IMG/VR virus record: IMGVR_UViG_3300025168_014097
Coordinates: 17,686-81,685 of that record
Reading direction: 5' to 3' (one strand)
Source: a virus
Length of the DNA stretch: 64,000 nucleotides
A model generated the notes under the pieces. That model was not told where the DNA came from. It searched no databases and saw nothing but the letters and a program-made list of their open reading frames with translations. This document shows positions 8,824-17,548 of this stretch, piece by piece. Both the position numbers and the translations under genes were made by a program. Position 1 is the stretch's first letter, and each line of letters starts with the position of its first letter.

Positions 8824-9447
8824 CTAGAATAAAACCCAATTGCCAGTTCCGTGGTGTGGAAATACTCTATCATATTTATAATAAATTACATCCTCTGGAA
8901 CATCTCTTTTTACACCACCCCAAGTTTCGTCAGTTGGTGTGTTAGTACTCATATTATTATCTTCTACTACAAACTGTAATGGTAAATCAAAATTCTTTGC
9001 ATATTTATATGCTTCATAAAACAATCCACTTTCAAATGTCATATCACCAATGAAACACCAAGTCTTTCTATCACTTCCCATTTCTTTCTGAGCTTTAGCT
9101 GTACCTAATGCTATTGGAATAGTTCCTCCTACAATAGATGAAGTATACAGTTTTGGTTCTTTAGAATAAACACTCATACTTTTTCCACGAACAATTAGGT
9201 CCTTCAAGATTTCTTGATCGACACCGTGTAATAATGCGTGATAATGATTTCTCCAACTAGAGAATACCCAATCATCTGGGTGAACATATTGAAATATATC
9301 TATCAGATTATCTTCATTCCCTCCTGATAAATGAACAGGGCCTGGTATTTTTCCAGCTTCATATATTAATTTAATATCTTCCTCAAAATCTATGAGATCT
9401 TTTGCTGTTAAGTTAACATCTTTATGTTTTATCAATCCTGGCTTCAT
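8824..9447 (-). CDS. 2-oxoacid dehydrogenase E1 alpha-like protein (short)
   Basis: 207 residues, shorter than standard E1 alpha (320-370). Seen: FSSWRNHYHALLHGVD, the SSIVGGTIPIALGTAKA segment, and the thiamine-diphosphate motif FIGDMTFESGLFYEAYKYA running to VVEDNNMSTNTPTD. No phosphorylation loop or E2-binding region is evident. It pairs with the beta-like gene ten bases downstream. Such trimmed E1-like pairs occur in surface-polysaccharide clusters; the acyl or ketol donor and acceptor are unknown. Confidence 0.8.
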   Translation of the reverse strand: MKPGLIKHKDVNLTAKDLIDFEEDIKLIYEAGKIPGPVHLSGGNEDNLIDIFQYVHPDDWVFSSWRNHYHALLHGVDQEILKDLIVRGKSMSVYSKEPKLYTSSIVGGTIPIALGTAKAQKEMGSDRKTWCFIGDMTFESGLFYEAYKYAKNFDLPLQFVVEDNNMSTNTPTDETWGGVKRDVPEDVIYYKYDRVFPHHGTGNWVLF

Positions 9448-10442
9448 GTTAAGTATCCCTCTTTATTTTTATTATACCATTCTATAGTTTTTTTGATTCC
9501 TTCATCAATATTAACTTCAGGCTTCCACCCTAACTCATCAAAAGCTTTTTGTGAATTAAGTGCTAATTTTGTATTAATGCTTGGCTTTGTCAAATCGTGA
9601 GTTATCGTCAGATTTTTTCCTGAGTGTTTTACTATTTTATTTACAATATCTTTTACCGAAATACTTGTACCATTTCCAACGTTATATAACTTGTATATAG
9701 ATTTTTGCAAATTTACAGCCTTATCAATAAAATTTACAACATCTGAAACATATAGTAGGTCTCGCTCAGTTGATCCATCTCCCCAAACTACCATTTCATC
9801 TCCTTCAGTTGCTTCCATTGCTTTTGTAATAGTTGCACCAAACATATGAGATTTTTCTAAATCGTATTTATCGTAAGGGCCGTAAGTGTTTGAATGACGT
9901 ATGACAGTATGTTTAGTTCTTCCTAATTTAGAGTAAAATTCACACATTTTTTCTACATAAACTTTTGTCCACCCAACTCCAAAATATGCATCAAATATAC
10001 CCTCATCTAATGAAAAATCCATCTCAGTTACTGGCGATCTTTCTGGATTGTACATTACTCCACAACTTAGAAATAAAAAGTGGCCAACATTATAATCATA
10101 ACATGCTCGTAACAATAATGAATTCATTACTGCATTGTCAGTAACATGTAGGTATGGCTTTTCTAATATATCCTTTGCTCCAGATGTATTTGCAGCTGCC
10201 ATAATTACAACATCGTATTGTGGTGTACGCTTAAATACATGATCTATTCCTGATTGTGTTGTTATATCACATGAGAGATGTTGTTGACCAGTTACACCTT
10301 TATATCTCCACGGTCTAGTATTACATACAGTCCATACATCATATTGCTCTGGCTTAGATTTATAATAATTGTAGATGTTCATTCCCATGAATCCAGTTGC
10401 ACCTACTATCAATACGCTAGTTTTATCTTGTTTTTTACTCAT
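9444..10442 (-). CDS. GDP-L-fucose synthase-like epimerase/reductase
   Basis: 332 residues, an extended SDR. Seen: VGATGFMGMNIYNYY at residues 13-27, VIMAAANTSGAKD, FLFLSCGVMYNPE, FGVGWTKVYVEKM, RHSNTYGPYDKYD, and VVWGDGSTERDLLYVSDV, close to GDP-fucose synthase. As in the other SDR of this island, the exact YxxxK position lacks Tyr (VGWTK), although Tyr occurs just upstream (AYFGV). It is the first gene after a clear early-type promoter within the preceding glycosyltransferase gene, and its stop overlaps the E1 alpha-like start. Confidence 0.82.
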   Translation of the reverse strand: MSKKQDKTSVLIVGATGFMGMNIYNYYKSKPEQYDVWTVCNTRPWRYKGVTGQQHLSCDITTQSGIDHVFKRTPQYDVVIMAAANTSGAKDILEKPYLHVTDNAVMNSLLLRACYDYNVGHFLFLSCGVMYNPERSPVTEMDFSLDEGIFDAYFGVGWTKVYVEKMCEFYSKLGRTKHTVIRHSNTYGPYDKYDLEKSHMFGATITKAMEATEGDEMVVWGDGSTERDLLYVSDVVNFIDKAVNLQKSIYKLYNVGNGTSISVKDIVNKIVKHSGKNLTITHDLTKPSINTKLALNSQKAFDELGWKPEVNIDEGIKKTIEWYNKNKEGYLT

Positions 10443-10467
10443 AACCTTTTCTTTTAATATTAATTGT

Positions 10468-10496
10468 AATATACGAAATTTATTTCAATTGTGCAA
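10468..10496 (-). promoter_or_regulatory. Early/middle sigma70-type promoter
   Basis: Read on the minus strand: TTGCAC at 10496-10491, a 17-base spacer ending TTTCG, then TATATT at 10473-10468. It lies over the 3' end of a glycosyltransferase gene and 26 bases before the GDP-fucose-synthase-like gene, so it likely drives the nucleotide-sugar half of the island. It matches six other sites in the window almost base for base. Confidence 0.8.
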
Positions 10497-11265
10497 CTTC
10501 CAAGCCATTTATTACACGTTGTACATCATCTTCTATTATGTTGTAATGTGCTGTGATTCCATCCGGTCTGGTTGGTGGTAATTCATCTCGCACGTGTTCT
10601 CCACCCATACATTTATGTGACAGTTGAATGTTAGGTTCAATAATTTCGAAATTATAACCTTTCGTTTTTGCTATATTATTCCAAACAGTCCATTTGGTAT
10701 CCGTAGATGCGTGAAACTCCATATAACCTTGGAGCTCTATAATTTTACTGTGGATAAATGGAATTGCAAGAAAGTCTTCAGTTGTAAACCCTTCCCCCGA
10801 AAATCCATTTACTCCATCTAAAAAAGTAGATTTTACGATACTCACTTTACCGCTATTGCTCTCCATTATACCTTCCCATCCAACCGTTTTCATAGTTACA
10901 TCATCGCTAAAAGGAAGTATGAATTCTCCTTCAGCTGCTGTAGCAAGTTCGTTCCACATCCTCCACAGATCTACATAACCTCCATACCTATCTCCTTTCA
11001 ATAACTTCATATCAAATACTTTATCGTATTTGTCTAATAAATGAAGATTGTCTAAAGTATTATGGTCATCATTATCAACACGTAAAATTATTTCTATCTT
11101 ATCTTTATGTTCTGTAGTATTGTAGATCGATTCTAATGATGGGATCAACCCTCCTTCTTGAGCAAATCCATCATTATGAAAAGTTGGTATCATTCTATTT
11201 CTTGTAGGCATGATTATAGATACCAACTTTTTATATTGGTTTGGTTTGATTGTAAATTCTTTCAT
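10480..11265 (-). CDS. Family 2-like glycosyltransferase
   Basis: 261 residues with a GT-A fold start: KLVSIIMPTRNRM, a long first helix, then IEIILRVDNDDHNT, a WNELATAAEGEFILPFSDDV segment carrying the DxD-like metal site (SDD), and an HKCMGGEHVRDELP tail. The C-terminal region is unlike common GT2 proteins. Sugar donor and acceptor are unknown. It neighbours five other glycosyltransferase-like genes in the same direction. The fold call is fairly safe, the family number less so. Confidence 0.78.
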   Translation of the reverse strand: MKEFTIKPNQYKKLVSIIMPTRNRMIPTFHNDGFAQEGGLIPSLESIYNTTEHKDKIEIILRVDNDDHNTLDNLHLLDKYDKVFDMKLLKGDRYGGYVDLWRMWNELATAAEGEFILPFSDDVTMKTVGWEGIMESNSGKVSIVKSTFLDGVNGFSGEGFTTEDFLAIPFIHSKIIELQGYMEFHASTDTKWTVWNNIAKTKGYNFEIIEPNIQLSHKCMGGEHVRDELPPTRPDGITAHYNIIEDDVQRVINGLEVAQLK

Positions 11266-11266
11266 A

Positions 11267-11965
11267 TTATATATCTACTTTTATCCATTTTAACCATCCT
11301 CGTATTTCTACTGTAAATTTTTCTTCAACATCAGCTGGTCTGAAATCCTTATCAGCATATTGTTGTCCTTCATGTAATATTTTTTCATTATTTTGGAAGT
11401 CTGTATCTGAATCTAGAGGTTTATTATCTTTATGGTGAAATGCATAAAACATTCCTTCATCATTTCTATGCCATTCTATATTTAATAACTCTTTTGCTCG
11501 AGTTCTCGTATCATCATCTTCCTTGCCCCATCCTATATACATAGAATTCAATCCTTTCATTTGATTCCAATGACTACGTGTTAAAATAAATACTCCTCCA
11601 GAATGATCACCAACATCTATGTGGAATTTTTGATATCCTAATGGAATATCCATCTTGCCTAAAGATTTATCATTTTCATCTAAGAATATAACATTTCTAA
11701 CTGGGTATGTTGGTTTATTGTCTATAACATCATATGATACATTGTCTGATGGCCAATGATCCACATCGTGAAATATAAGTACCTCACCCTGTGCTTGTTC
11801 TGCAGCTATATTATAGAGTGTATTCTTTCTAAACTTGTTAGCTCCTAACTGTTCTGATACAATAATCTCATACTCTGTATCTTTAAACTTTTCATGTAAT
11901 CGTGGTAATAACTTTTTAAGATGTTCTTCACGATCTCTGTATGTAATTATAATTGAATACTTCAT
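11267..11965 (-). CDS. Glycosyltransferase with beta-1,4-galactosyltransferase-like (GT7) C-domain
   Basis: 232 residues. Seen: YSIIITYRDREEHLKKLLP, an FHDVDHWP metal-binding DxD, then GGVFILTRSHWNQMKG followed by YIGWGKEDDD. The last block is the signature of the GT7 C-terminal domain (animal B4GalT and bacterial relatives), where the WGxEDDD loop binds the acceptor. It likely adds a hexose or hexosamine to a surface or virion glycan. The start overlaps the following gene's stop by four bases, consistent with one operon. Confidence 0.83.
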   Translation of the reverse strand: MKYSIIITYRDREEHLKKLLPRLHEKFKDTEYEIIVSEQLGANKFRKNTLYNIAAEQAQGEVLIFHDVDHWPSDNVSYDVIDNKPTYPVRNVIFLDENDKSLGKMDIPLGYQKFHIDVGDHSGGVFILTRSHWNQMKGLNSMYIGWGKEDDDTRTRAKELLNIEWHRNDEGMFYAFHHKDNKPLDSDTDFQNNEKILHEGQQYADKDFRPADVEEKFTVEIRGWLKWIKVDI

Positions 11966-12837
11966 GATGAATACTTCTTTGTAAGTTTATCATACCATCC
12001 AGGCACTCGTTCATATTGATGTAGTATTGGAAATATATTTCCATCTTCATTCATTACATATCCATCATCATTCATAATAGGAGCTGGTTCAAGAATGGTG
12101 TCTCCTAATTTAGGTCTCGCCTCTATAAGTGCACCAATCTGTGCAGCCCAATATTCTTTCGTCCCTGCCCATTGAGTTCTATCCTTATATACTGTATTCA
12201 CTATCAGATTAAATGCTGGTTGATCTGAGTGCCATTGACCTACCGTCAGCAGGTATATATGGAGGCATAAATCGATTGCTGTATCTGCATTAGCTGCAAA
12301 GGAGCCCACATTAGATACCATCATATCGTTTGCAAGATTCATAAATGTAATATCTCCAAACGATTTTCTGAAATTGTCTCTGTTCCAAGGTTCATTCCAA
12401 TACTTCACACTTTCCGATGGTGAAATAATCTCTTTGGTCATATTATGATCTAACCATACAGTTGGATCATTCTGGAATATAATATCTCTCACGTCTGTAT
12501 GTATTATGCGATTGAATGTTCTTCCTTCTGATCTAAATTGGCATAGGAGCTGCCACATGTGAAAAAATCGTACATTATGTACTAGTAGATGTGCATTGGA
12601 TGCATTTACTTGACTGCTGTTTGTTATGAAGTTATCTACGACTTGCCCTTTTGCATCTGTCGTTATTTCATATACTTCTATATCATTCTCACGGAGCTCA
12701 TCTATAAGTGCTTTATTAGAGTTATAAGATACCAATATCTTGTCTCCTTTAAATCCACACTGATTAACTGAATTTACCCAATTTTGTATTTGATCGAATT
12801 GATAATCTCCAATCGCTCCTATTATTAAATCCTTCAT
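11962..12837 (-). CDS. Probable glycosyltransferase (GT-A fold, family unassigned)
   Basis: 291 residues. No close family recognised. Features suggesting a GT-A transferase are an N-terminal DLIIGAIGDYQFDQI strand-helix, KILVSYNSN, and RIIHTDVRDIIFQNDP, a DxxD metal-binding style motif, followed by SNVGSFAANADTAIDL and a conserved-looking SDQPAFNLIV segment as in nucleotide-diphospho-sugar transferases that act on glycans. Overlaps of one and four bases with its neighbours place it in the glycosyltransferase operon. Confidence 0.6.
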   Translation of the reverse strand: MKDLIIGAIGDYQFDQIQNWVNSVNQCGFKGDKILVSYNSNKALIDELRENDIEVYEITTDAKGQVVDNFITNSSQVNASNAHLLVHNVRFFHMWQLLCQFRSEGRTFNRIIHTDVRDIIFQNDPTVWLDHNMTKEIISPSESVKYWNEPWNRDNFRKSFGDITFMNLANDMMVSNVGSFAANADTAIDLCLHIYLLTVGQWHSDQPAFNLIVNTVYKDRTQWAGTKEYWAAQIGALIEARPKLGDTILEPAPIMNDDGYVMNEDGNIFPILHQYERVPGWYDKLTKKYSS

Positions 12838-13460
12838 TATATTCCTCTATAGAATTCGTTTTGTGCTTCTTGTTTTGTTATTGATTTATGGTGTTGTATG
12901 GCGTATTTTGCATCGAATGGTAATCTACCGAATGCCTCATATCCATCTAACCGTTCGTGTACTGGTTGTATCCATTTTATGATTCCATTATTTTTATATA
13001 TCCGCATTTGAGCATCTGGCCAGTTAATCCAATTTTTATCATTTACCTGCCAGTTCCACTTCTCTACATGCTCATCAGTGATTCCTTCTACTGTATTCAC
13101 TCTTGGCATCCAGATTGCATCAACTTCATCATTCATCTTTATTATATCAGGTAATATACGAATTAAATCTAAGGGAAGCAACTCATCCGCATCTAAATTC
13201 ACAATCCAATCTCCTGAGCATTTGCTTGTTAAAAAATTCTTCTGTGCTGCAAAGTCTTTATTGAGTGGATGAGTATACCATTTGAAATGGTTGTTACTTC
13301 GCGCATATGAATCACATATGAATTGAACTTTTTTTGTATGAGTCGTTTCATCTAAGACTACGACTACTTCGTCTGAAGTTCTAATATTTTCTAGCGATGT
13401 TAATAGTTCGTTGAGTTCTCTAGCTTCATTACATGCTAGTATTGCATAACTAATTTTCAT
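12837..13460 (-). CDS. Family 2 glycosyltransferase
   Basis: 207 residues. Seen: ISYAILACNEARELNELLTSL, DEVVVVLDETT, HPLNKDFAAQKNFLTSKC, and the DxD-type motif GDWIVNLDADELLP, then MPRVNTVEGI and a WPDAQMRIYKN block. This order matches short GT2 enzymes of the WaaE/KdtX type. The protein ends soon after the second domain (QNEFYRGI), so it is compact. It sits between two other glycan genes and overlaps one of them by a single base. Confidence 0.83.
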   Translation of the reverse strand: MKISYAILACNEARELNELLTSLENIRTSDEVVVVLDETTHTKKVQFICDSYARSNNHFKWYTHPLNKDFAAQKNFLTSKCSGDWIVNLDADELLPLDLIRILPDIIKMNDEVDAIWMPRVNTVEGITDEHVEKWNWQVNDKNWINWPDAQMRIYKNNGIIKWIQPVHERLDGYEAFGRLPFDAKYAIQHHKSITKQEAQNEFYRGI

Positions 13461-13466
13461 AACGTA

Positions 13467-14030
13467 TTATTCCTTAGGCGGTTTTGGTGGTGCGGTAAAA
13501 TCCATTTTATATTGTATATCTGTAAAATTATACTGTACTACGTGACATCCTTTAATTCTATCTATATCGTAACTTCGATAATTTTCAACAAGTGCTTTTA
13601 TACCTTTAATCCTGTCCCATTTAGCAAGTCCGTTCATCCCTGGAATATCTATGATTGGTATGAGGTTCCTGGCTACTCGAGTGACTGTTGGTTCTGGATG
13701 TTTGGGTTGTACTCGGGCTCCTATTTTAGGACCTGCCCACTGAACATCATAAGGCCTTGCTGCGAATATTAGGAATTGAGTTGGGGTAATTTTTTCCAAG
13801 TCTATTCCCCACATATAGAATCCACGTGAATCAACATCATCTCCTCCTCCAGCTTGTCTTCCAAAATAAGGATCCGATACCCATAATAATCTTTTAACGT
13901 TTCTCGGTCCTTTTGGAGACTTTCCACTCCTATGATACGAACTTTGATACATGAATTCAACAATCATTCCTGCTTCTACCTTCATCTTACTTATCGGAAA
14001 CTTTACCTTTGTATGTACGGCTGGATGCAT
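13467..14030 (-). CDS. Conserved phage protein of unknown function
   Basis: 187 residues, not assigned. An N-terminal KVEAGMIVEFMYQSSYH and VKRLLWVSDPYFGR pattern suggests a small beta-barrel, and NYRSYDIDRIKGCHVVQYNF near the C-terminus resembles a block repeated in small uncharacterised phage proteins. The C-terminus is proline-rich (APPKPPKE). No membrane segments or catalytic motifs. It interrupts the run of glycosyltransferase genes and is separated by one base from the next unknown gene, suggesting the two work together. Confidence 0.75.
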   Translation of the reverse strand: MHPAVHTKVKFPISKMKVEAGMIVEFMYQSSYHRSGKSPKGPRNVKRLLWVSDPYFGRQAGGGDDVDSRGFYMWGIDLEKITPTQFLIFAARPYDVQWAGPKIGARVQPKHPEPTVTRVARNLIPIIDIPGMNGLAKWDRIKGIKALVENYRSYDIDRIKGCHVVQYNFTDIQYKMDFTAPPKPPKE

Positions 14031-14031
14031 A

Positions 14032-14499
14032 TTATTTTGTTTCTTCGATTACTAGGCCTAAATTAGCTATTGCATCTGCAAATTGCCAACTTTCATATGC
14101 TATACTATTTTCCATATCAAGTCTATTAGTATAGAATTTTCCGTCTTGACCTTCAATTGGCCATTTTTGTTGTTCTTCTTCTGGAATTTCTATCTCAGGA
14201 GCAAATCTATACCCCCACTGATCCTTACTTGTTCCATCAGGAAAAACTATACCTTTTTCTGGAATTTGTATTACTGATGGGATCCAAACTATTCCTCGTG
14301 CCTCATCTTCAACTGCCAAATCTGTAATTAATTGTGGAGCATCTCTTAGCACATTTTCAATTGCTTCTGATCCTATTTTGTAATGTTCATTTGACGCATA
14401 CCCACAATCAAATGACATATATGCGTCGCCTTCTTCAAGTCTTTCGTGGAAGCAATTACCTAATCCATCCACCGGACATGTTATTTTTGTTCTAGACAT
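14032..14499 (-). CDS. Hypothetical protein
   Basis: 155 acidic residues, not recognised. The N-terminus reads TKITCPVDGLGNCFHERLEEGD, followed by YMSFDCGYASNEHY; two Cys and a His near the start could bind metal, but the spacing fits no motif I know. The rest contains IPSVIQIPEKGIVFPDG and a tail QFADAIANLGLVIEE. Tightly spaced with both neighbours (one and two bases), so part of the glycan operon. Confidence 0.7.
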   Translation of the reverse strand: MSRTKITCPVDGLGNCFHERLEEGDAYMSFDCGYASNEHYKIGSEAIENVLRDAPQLITDLAVEDEARGIVWIPSVIQIPEKGIVFPDGTSKDQWGYRFAPEIEIPEEEQQKWPIEGQDGKFYTNRLDMENSIAYESWQFADAIANLGLVIEETK

Positions 14500-14501
14500 T
14501 A

Positions 14502-15806
14502 TTATTCTCCCGCTTTTTGTAAGGTTGGTAACTCAATTGAATCAAATGATGGTAACGTCATTGGTATTTCCGATGCTGGTTTTGGAACATACTTTTCAAC
14601 TAGTTGTGTGAACTTATCATTCATCACATCCATACTGCCATTTTTTGTTATATAATGACGTTGACGTCTTCCCAAATCTTTAATATTTTTATATTTATTA
14701 AATGCATCTTGCATTGCTTTTTTAGCAAATTTATAGTTTGCATAAAACCAAGATGATTCTTTCAATATAACCTTATCCCAGACTGCACTTTCATGAACTG
14801 GAGTTACACTACCGACGAGTCTAACTGAATGTTTTAGAAAGTCCTTGTGTCCGGACCACCACGTTGATATGATTGGCTTTCCACTTGTACTGAATTCTGC
14901 TAATGGTCGCCCATACCCCTCTCCGTGAGTAAATGATACCATAGTTTTTACCTTTGGATGATTGTATAGTGAGTTTACTTCTGAATCTGTTAGTTCACCA
15001 TGAATAAGATAAATCTTTGGTGGATTATCAAATCTATCAGTGATATCTTTAATCTTAGCTTTCATTTGCTCTCTATCAATTATACTGAAGGTTGCATGTG
15101 ATGTTTTTAGAATCATTGCAGGTTGTTTTGATTTACCATCAAACGCACTACAAAATGTTTCAATACATCCTCCGATATCTTTCCTGTCGTGGGTATGACC
15201 TCCTGATAGCCAATGACCCATTTGTAAGAAGCAGAAATCTTCTGGTATTACATCAAGCATTTCTTGAATAGATGTATCTATAGTATTTTTAGAATCGTGC
15301 TTAGTTATGGCAAAATAAGTATCTAGATCCACTCCTTCTAACAAAACTTCTATTGGTTTTTGTAACTGTAGTTTTGCGACCTCATTCCCATTATCCATTT
15401 TGGAATATACAGTCTCTATCAAAGTTTGCTTAGAATGGTGGGAAGGTACAATTATTAGATCCATTCTATTACATCCATCTAACCATTCATTATGTACTAA
15501 TGTAGTTTCCATACCAGCTGTTATTCCTATATTGTAATTCCCTAACGGTTGAAATTCGTTTGGTACTGATAGTTGTACAAATACGTCTGGTTTTGGAAGA
15601 CTACCTGCTTGTGGGTTATGTATTAAATTAGTGATATCACTATCACCTTCTCCTAATGCATTCATTGGAGTGTTTCCCCACCTTAAGCTAATTACCTTTA
15701 TATCAAATTTATCCATTGCAATTAAACTTCTTACAAGATCTCTTGCATGATCACCATATCCTGATCTAGTTGCTATTGGTCCTTGAAATACTAAAAATGG
15801 TCTCAT
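14502..15806 (-). CDS. Family 4-type glycosyltransferase (GT-B)
   Basis: 434 residues with a GT-B layout. Seen: PFLVFQGPIATRSGYGDHARDL at the N-terminus, DVFVQLSVPNEF, IIVPSHHSKQTLIE at the hinge, FLQMGHWLSGG, IYLIHGELTDSEVNSLY, and the C-terminal nucleotide-sugar motif FTHGEGYGRPLAEFSTSGKP, where the family's E-x7-E pattern falls (GEGYGRPLAE). A retaining transferase is expected. Overlaps the upstream GT4 gene by four bases. Confidence 0.87.
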   Translation of the reverse strand: MRPFLVFQGPIATRSGYGDHARDLVRSLIAMDKFDIKVISLRWGNTPMNALGEGDSDITNLIHNPQAGSLPKPDVFVQLSVPNEFQPLGNYNIGITAGMETTLVHNEWLDGCNRMDLIIVPSHHSKQTLIETVYSKMDNGNEVAKLQLQKPIEVLLEGVDLDTYFAITKHDSKNTIDTSIQEMLDVIPEDFCFLQMGHWLSGGHTHDRKDIGGCIETFCSAFDGKSKQPAMILKTSHATFSIIDREQMKAKIKDITDRFDNPPKIYLIHGELTDSEVNSLYNHPKVKTMVSFTHGEGYGRPLAEFSTSGKPIISTWWSGHKDFLKHSVRLVGSVTPVHESAVWDKVILKESSWFYANYKFAKKAMQDAFNKYKNIKDLGRRQRHYITKNGSMDVMNDKFTQLVEKYVPKPASEIPMTLPSFDSIELPTLQKAGE

Positions 15807-17293
15807 TGTTTATCTCCTAATATACTGTCAAAAATTATCCCAGATGGGTACTTTGGTGTTGGTGTTGACATATCTAACATTGCAAATTTTGGTCTAGGTT
15901 TCCACACATCTAACGTTGTTTCAACTGCATTTATAAAGTCATTGCACATATCTTCTGATTTGAATCCAGTTGCCATAGCCCACGTTCGACCTGCCATACC
16001 TCTACGATTCCGTTCGTCTGGTCCTAACTTATATACTTCCACCATTTTCTTTGCAATATCTTTTACACTTGCTCTACTATCATAAATGTATGGTGTTTGT
16101 GGCGATCCTTGTAGATTTATTTGTGGGAATACTGGAAATGCCCATTCACCATGCTTTTTATGCTTTCCATTACTATTCGACGGCCAGGTGTCTGTATAAT
16201 CAGTTTCCTTGATCAACGAGCCATCCTCTTTTACAAAACCGCATTGGTCTTGTAATCCACCAGTTACGTTTACAAGTACTGGAGTTCCTGACATTATAGT
16301 CTCCATGCAACTTAATCCAAATCCTTCTGCTGAACTTGTATTAATTCCACAATCTGATATATTATAAAAATAGTTTAATGTTCTTGAATCTATCTTTGCT
16401 GTAGAGAATCCGACTTTATAATCAGCACAGAGTGCTTTAGCTACTGCTGGAAGATCAGTACCATTTGGATCTACTGTATCCGTGTGTAAAAGGAATAAGC
16501 ACTTATCTGCTTGTTCTTTTGGAAGTGTATCACAGAAAAGTCTATATGCTAACATAGCGTCTGATACCATTTTCCTTCTGATATTTCTACTGTTAAACGT
16601 AAATATCATTTCTGCATCTATATTATCTCCAAGCAATTCTACTTTAAAGTTTTGCATATCATTCCACTCTGGGTGGTCATCAGCTATCGGATAATATTCA
16701 CTTGGATTGATACCATGAGGTACGTAGAATAAATCTTTTCCTTCTACTCTAGGTTTTCGTTGACAGACGTGTTTGTTAATATTATACGTTTGCTTTGAGA
16801 TAGCCATAATAAAATCACACGACTCATATGCATTTTCATTCCAATGAGGAAATGGAAGATCATCCCATATATTTAGATATCCTAAAGGTATAGTTTGTCT
16901 GATTTCATGTTCCATTTGATATAACCATTCCCAAAATCTAGGATCCGTAAAGTGAATAATTACATCTGGTTTTTCTTGGTTTATGACATGTCTTAATAGA
17001 TCTGGATTGCCATATCCATCAGTTGGATATATTTTGCAATATGCATTTTGAACCCCAGTTTCTTTTACAAGATCTTGAGATATATCCACTAGCTTTCCTC
17101 CATCTGGATGTTTGATTGCTCCTCCTATTTGAACCCAATCATATTTATGACACGTACCTTTTACTGTATTACGAGATACTGTTCCCACACCTGAGTGCAT
17201 TCTCATATCATCTGATAATAGTAAAATTTTCTTTTTTGCTTGAATAGGCTGATTATGTACCATTGAATTAGTTGGTAAATTTTGAATTTCCAT
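15803..17293 (-). CDS. Family 4-type glycosyltransferase (GT-B)
   Basis: 496 residues. Seen: KKKILLLSDDMRMHSGVGTVS, a VIIHFTDPRFWEWL segment in the N-domain, FIMAISKQTYNIN and FYVPHGINPSEYYP at the hinge, then MIFTFNSRNIRRKMVSDAM, ISDCGINTSSAEGFGLSCME (E-x7-E region) and GTPVLVNVTGGLQDQ. A complete retaining GT4 enzyme. It is the first gene of the glycan operon after a small ribbon-helix-helix gene; I see no strong promoter in the 22-base gap. Confidence 0.87.
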   Translation of the reverse strand: MEIQNLPTNSMVHNQPIQAKKKILLLSDDMRMHSGVGTVSRNTVKGTCHKYDWVQIGGAIKHPDGGKLVDISQDLVKETGVQNAYCKIYPTDGYGNPDLLRHVINQEKPDVIIHFTDPRFWEWLYQMEHEIRQTIPLGYLNIWDDLPFPHWNENAYESCDFIMAISKQTYNINKHVCQRKPRVEGKDLFYVPHGINPSEYYPIADDHPEWNDMQNFKVELLGDNIDAEMIFTFNSRNIRRKMVSDAMLAYRLFCDTLPKEQADKCLFLLHTDTVDPNGTDLPAVAKALCADYKVGFSTAKIDSRTLNYFYNISDCGINTSSAEGFGLSCMETIMSGTPVLVNVTGGLQDQCGFVKEDGSLIKETDYTDTWPSNSNGKHKKHGEWAFPVFPQINLQGSPQTPYIYDSRASVKDIAKKMVEVYKLGPDERNRRGMAGRTWAMATGFKSEDMCNDFINAVETTLDVWKPRPKFAMLDMSTPTPKYPSGIIFDSILGDKQ

Positions 17294-17315
17294 ATATTAT
17301 AACCCTTTTTTTTAT

Positions 17316-17504
17316 TTATAAGTTTCGTCCTAAGGTCTCCACCCTATTTATTTTCTTTCTAAACGATTCCTCATTAACATATAAGTATATCGATCGATTA
17401 ACTAATTTTTGTAAATTTATATCTGTTTCTAGACAAGTTTTTTTGAAATCTTTACGCAGTCCTTCTTTAATTTTGACTGACGTGAGTCGTATTTCTTCCG
17501 GCAT
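17316..17504 (-). CDS. Small ribbon-helix-helix-like protein
   Basis: 62 residues from the ATG at 17504, preceded by AAGGGAG seven bases upstream; a longer frame reaches 17546 but lacks a ribosome site. The pattern EEIRLTSVKIKEGLRKDFKKTC, then a second helix INLQKLVNRSIYLYV, fits the strand-helix-helix of MetJ/Arc-type DNA-binding proteins. Such a protein placed directly before the glycan operon could be its regulator; that is inference only. Confidence 0.62.
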   Translation of the reverse strand: MPEEIRLTSVKIKEGLRKDFKKTCLETDINLQKLVNRSIYLYVNEESFRKKINRVETLGRNL

Positions 17505-17548
17505 AACTGTTCTCCCTTTATATATACATATATACGAGTCGTACAAAA

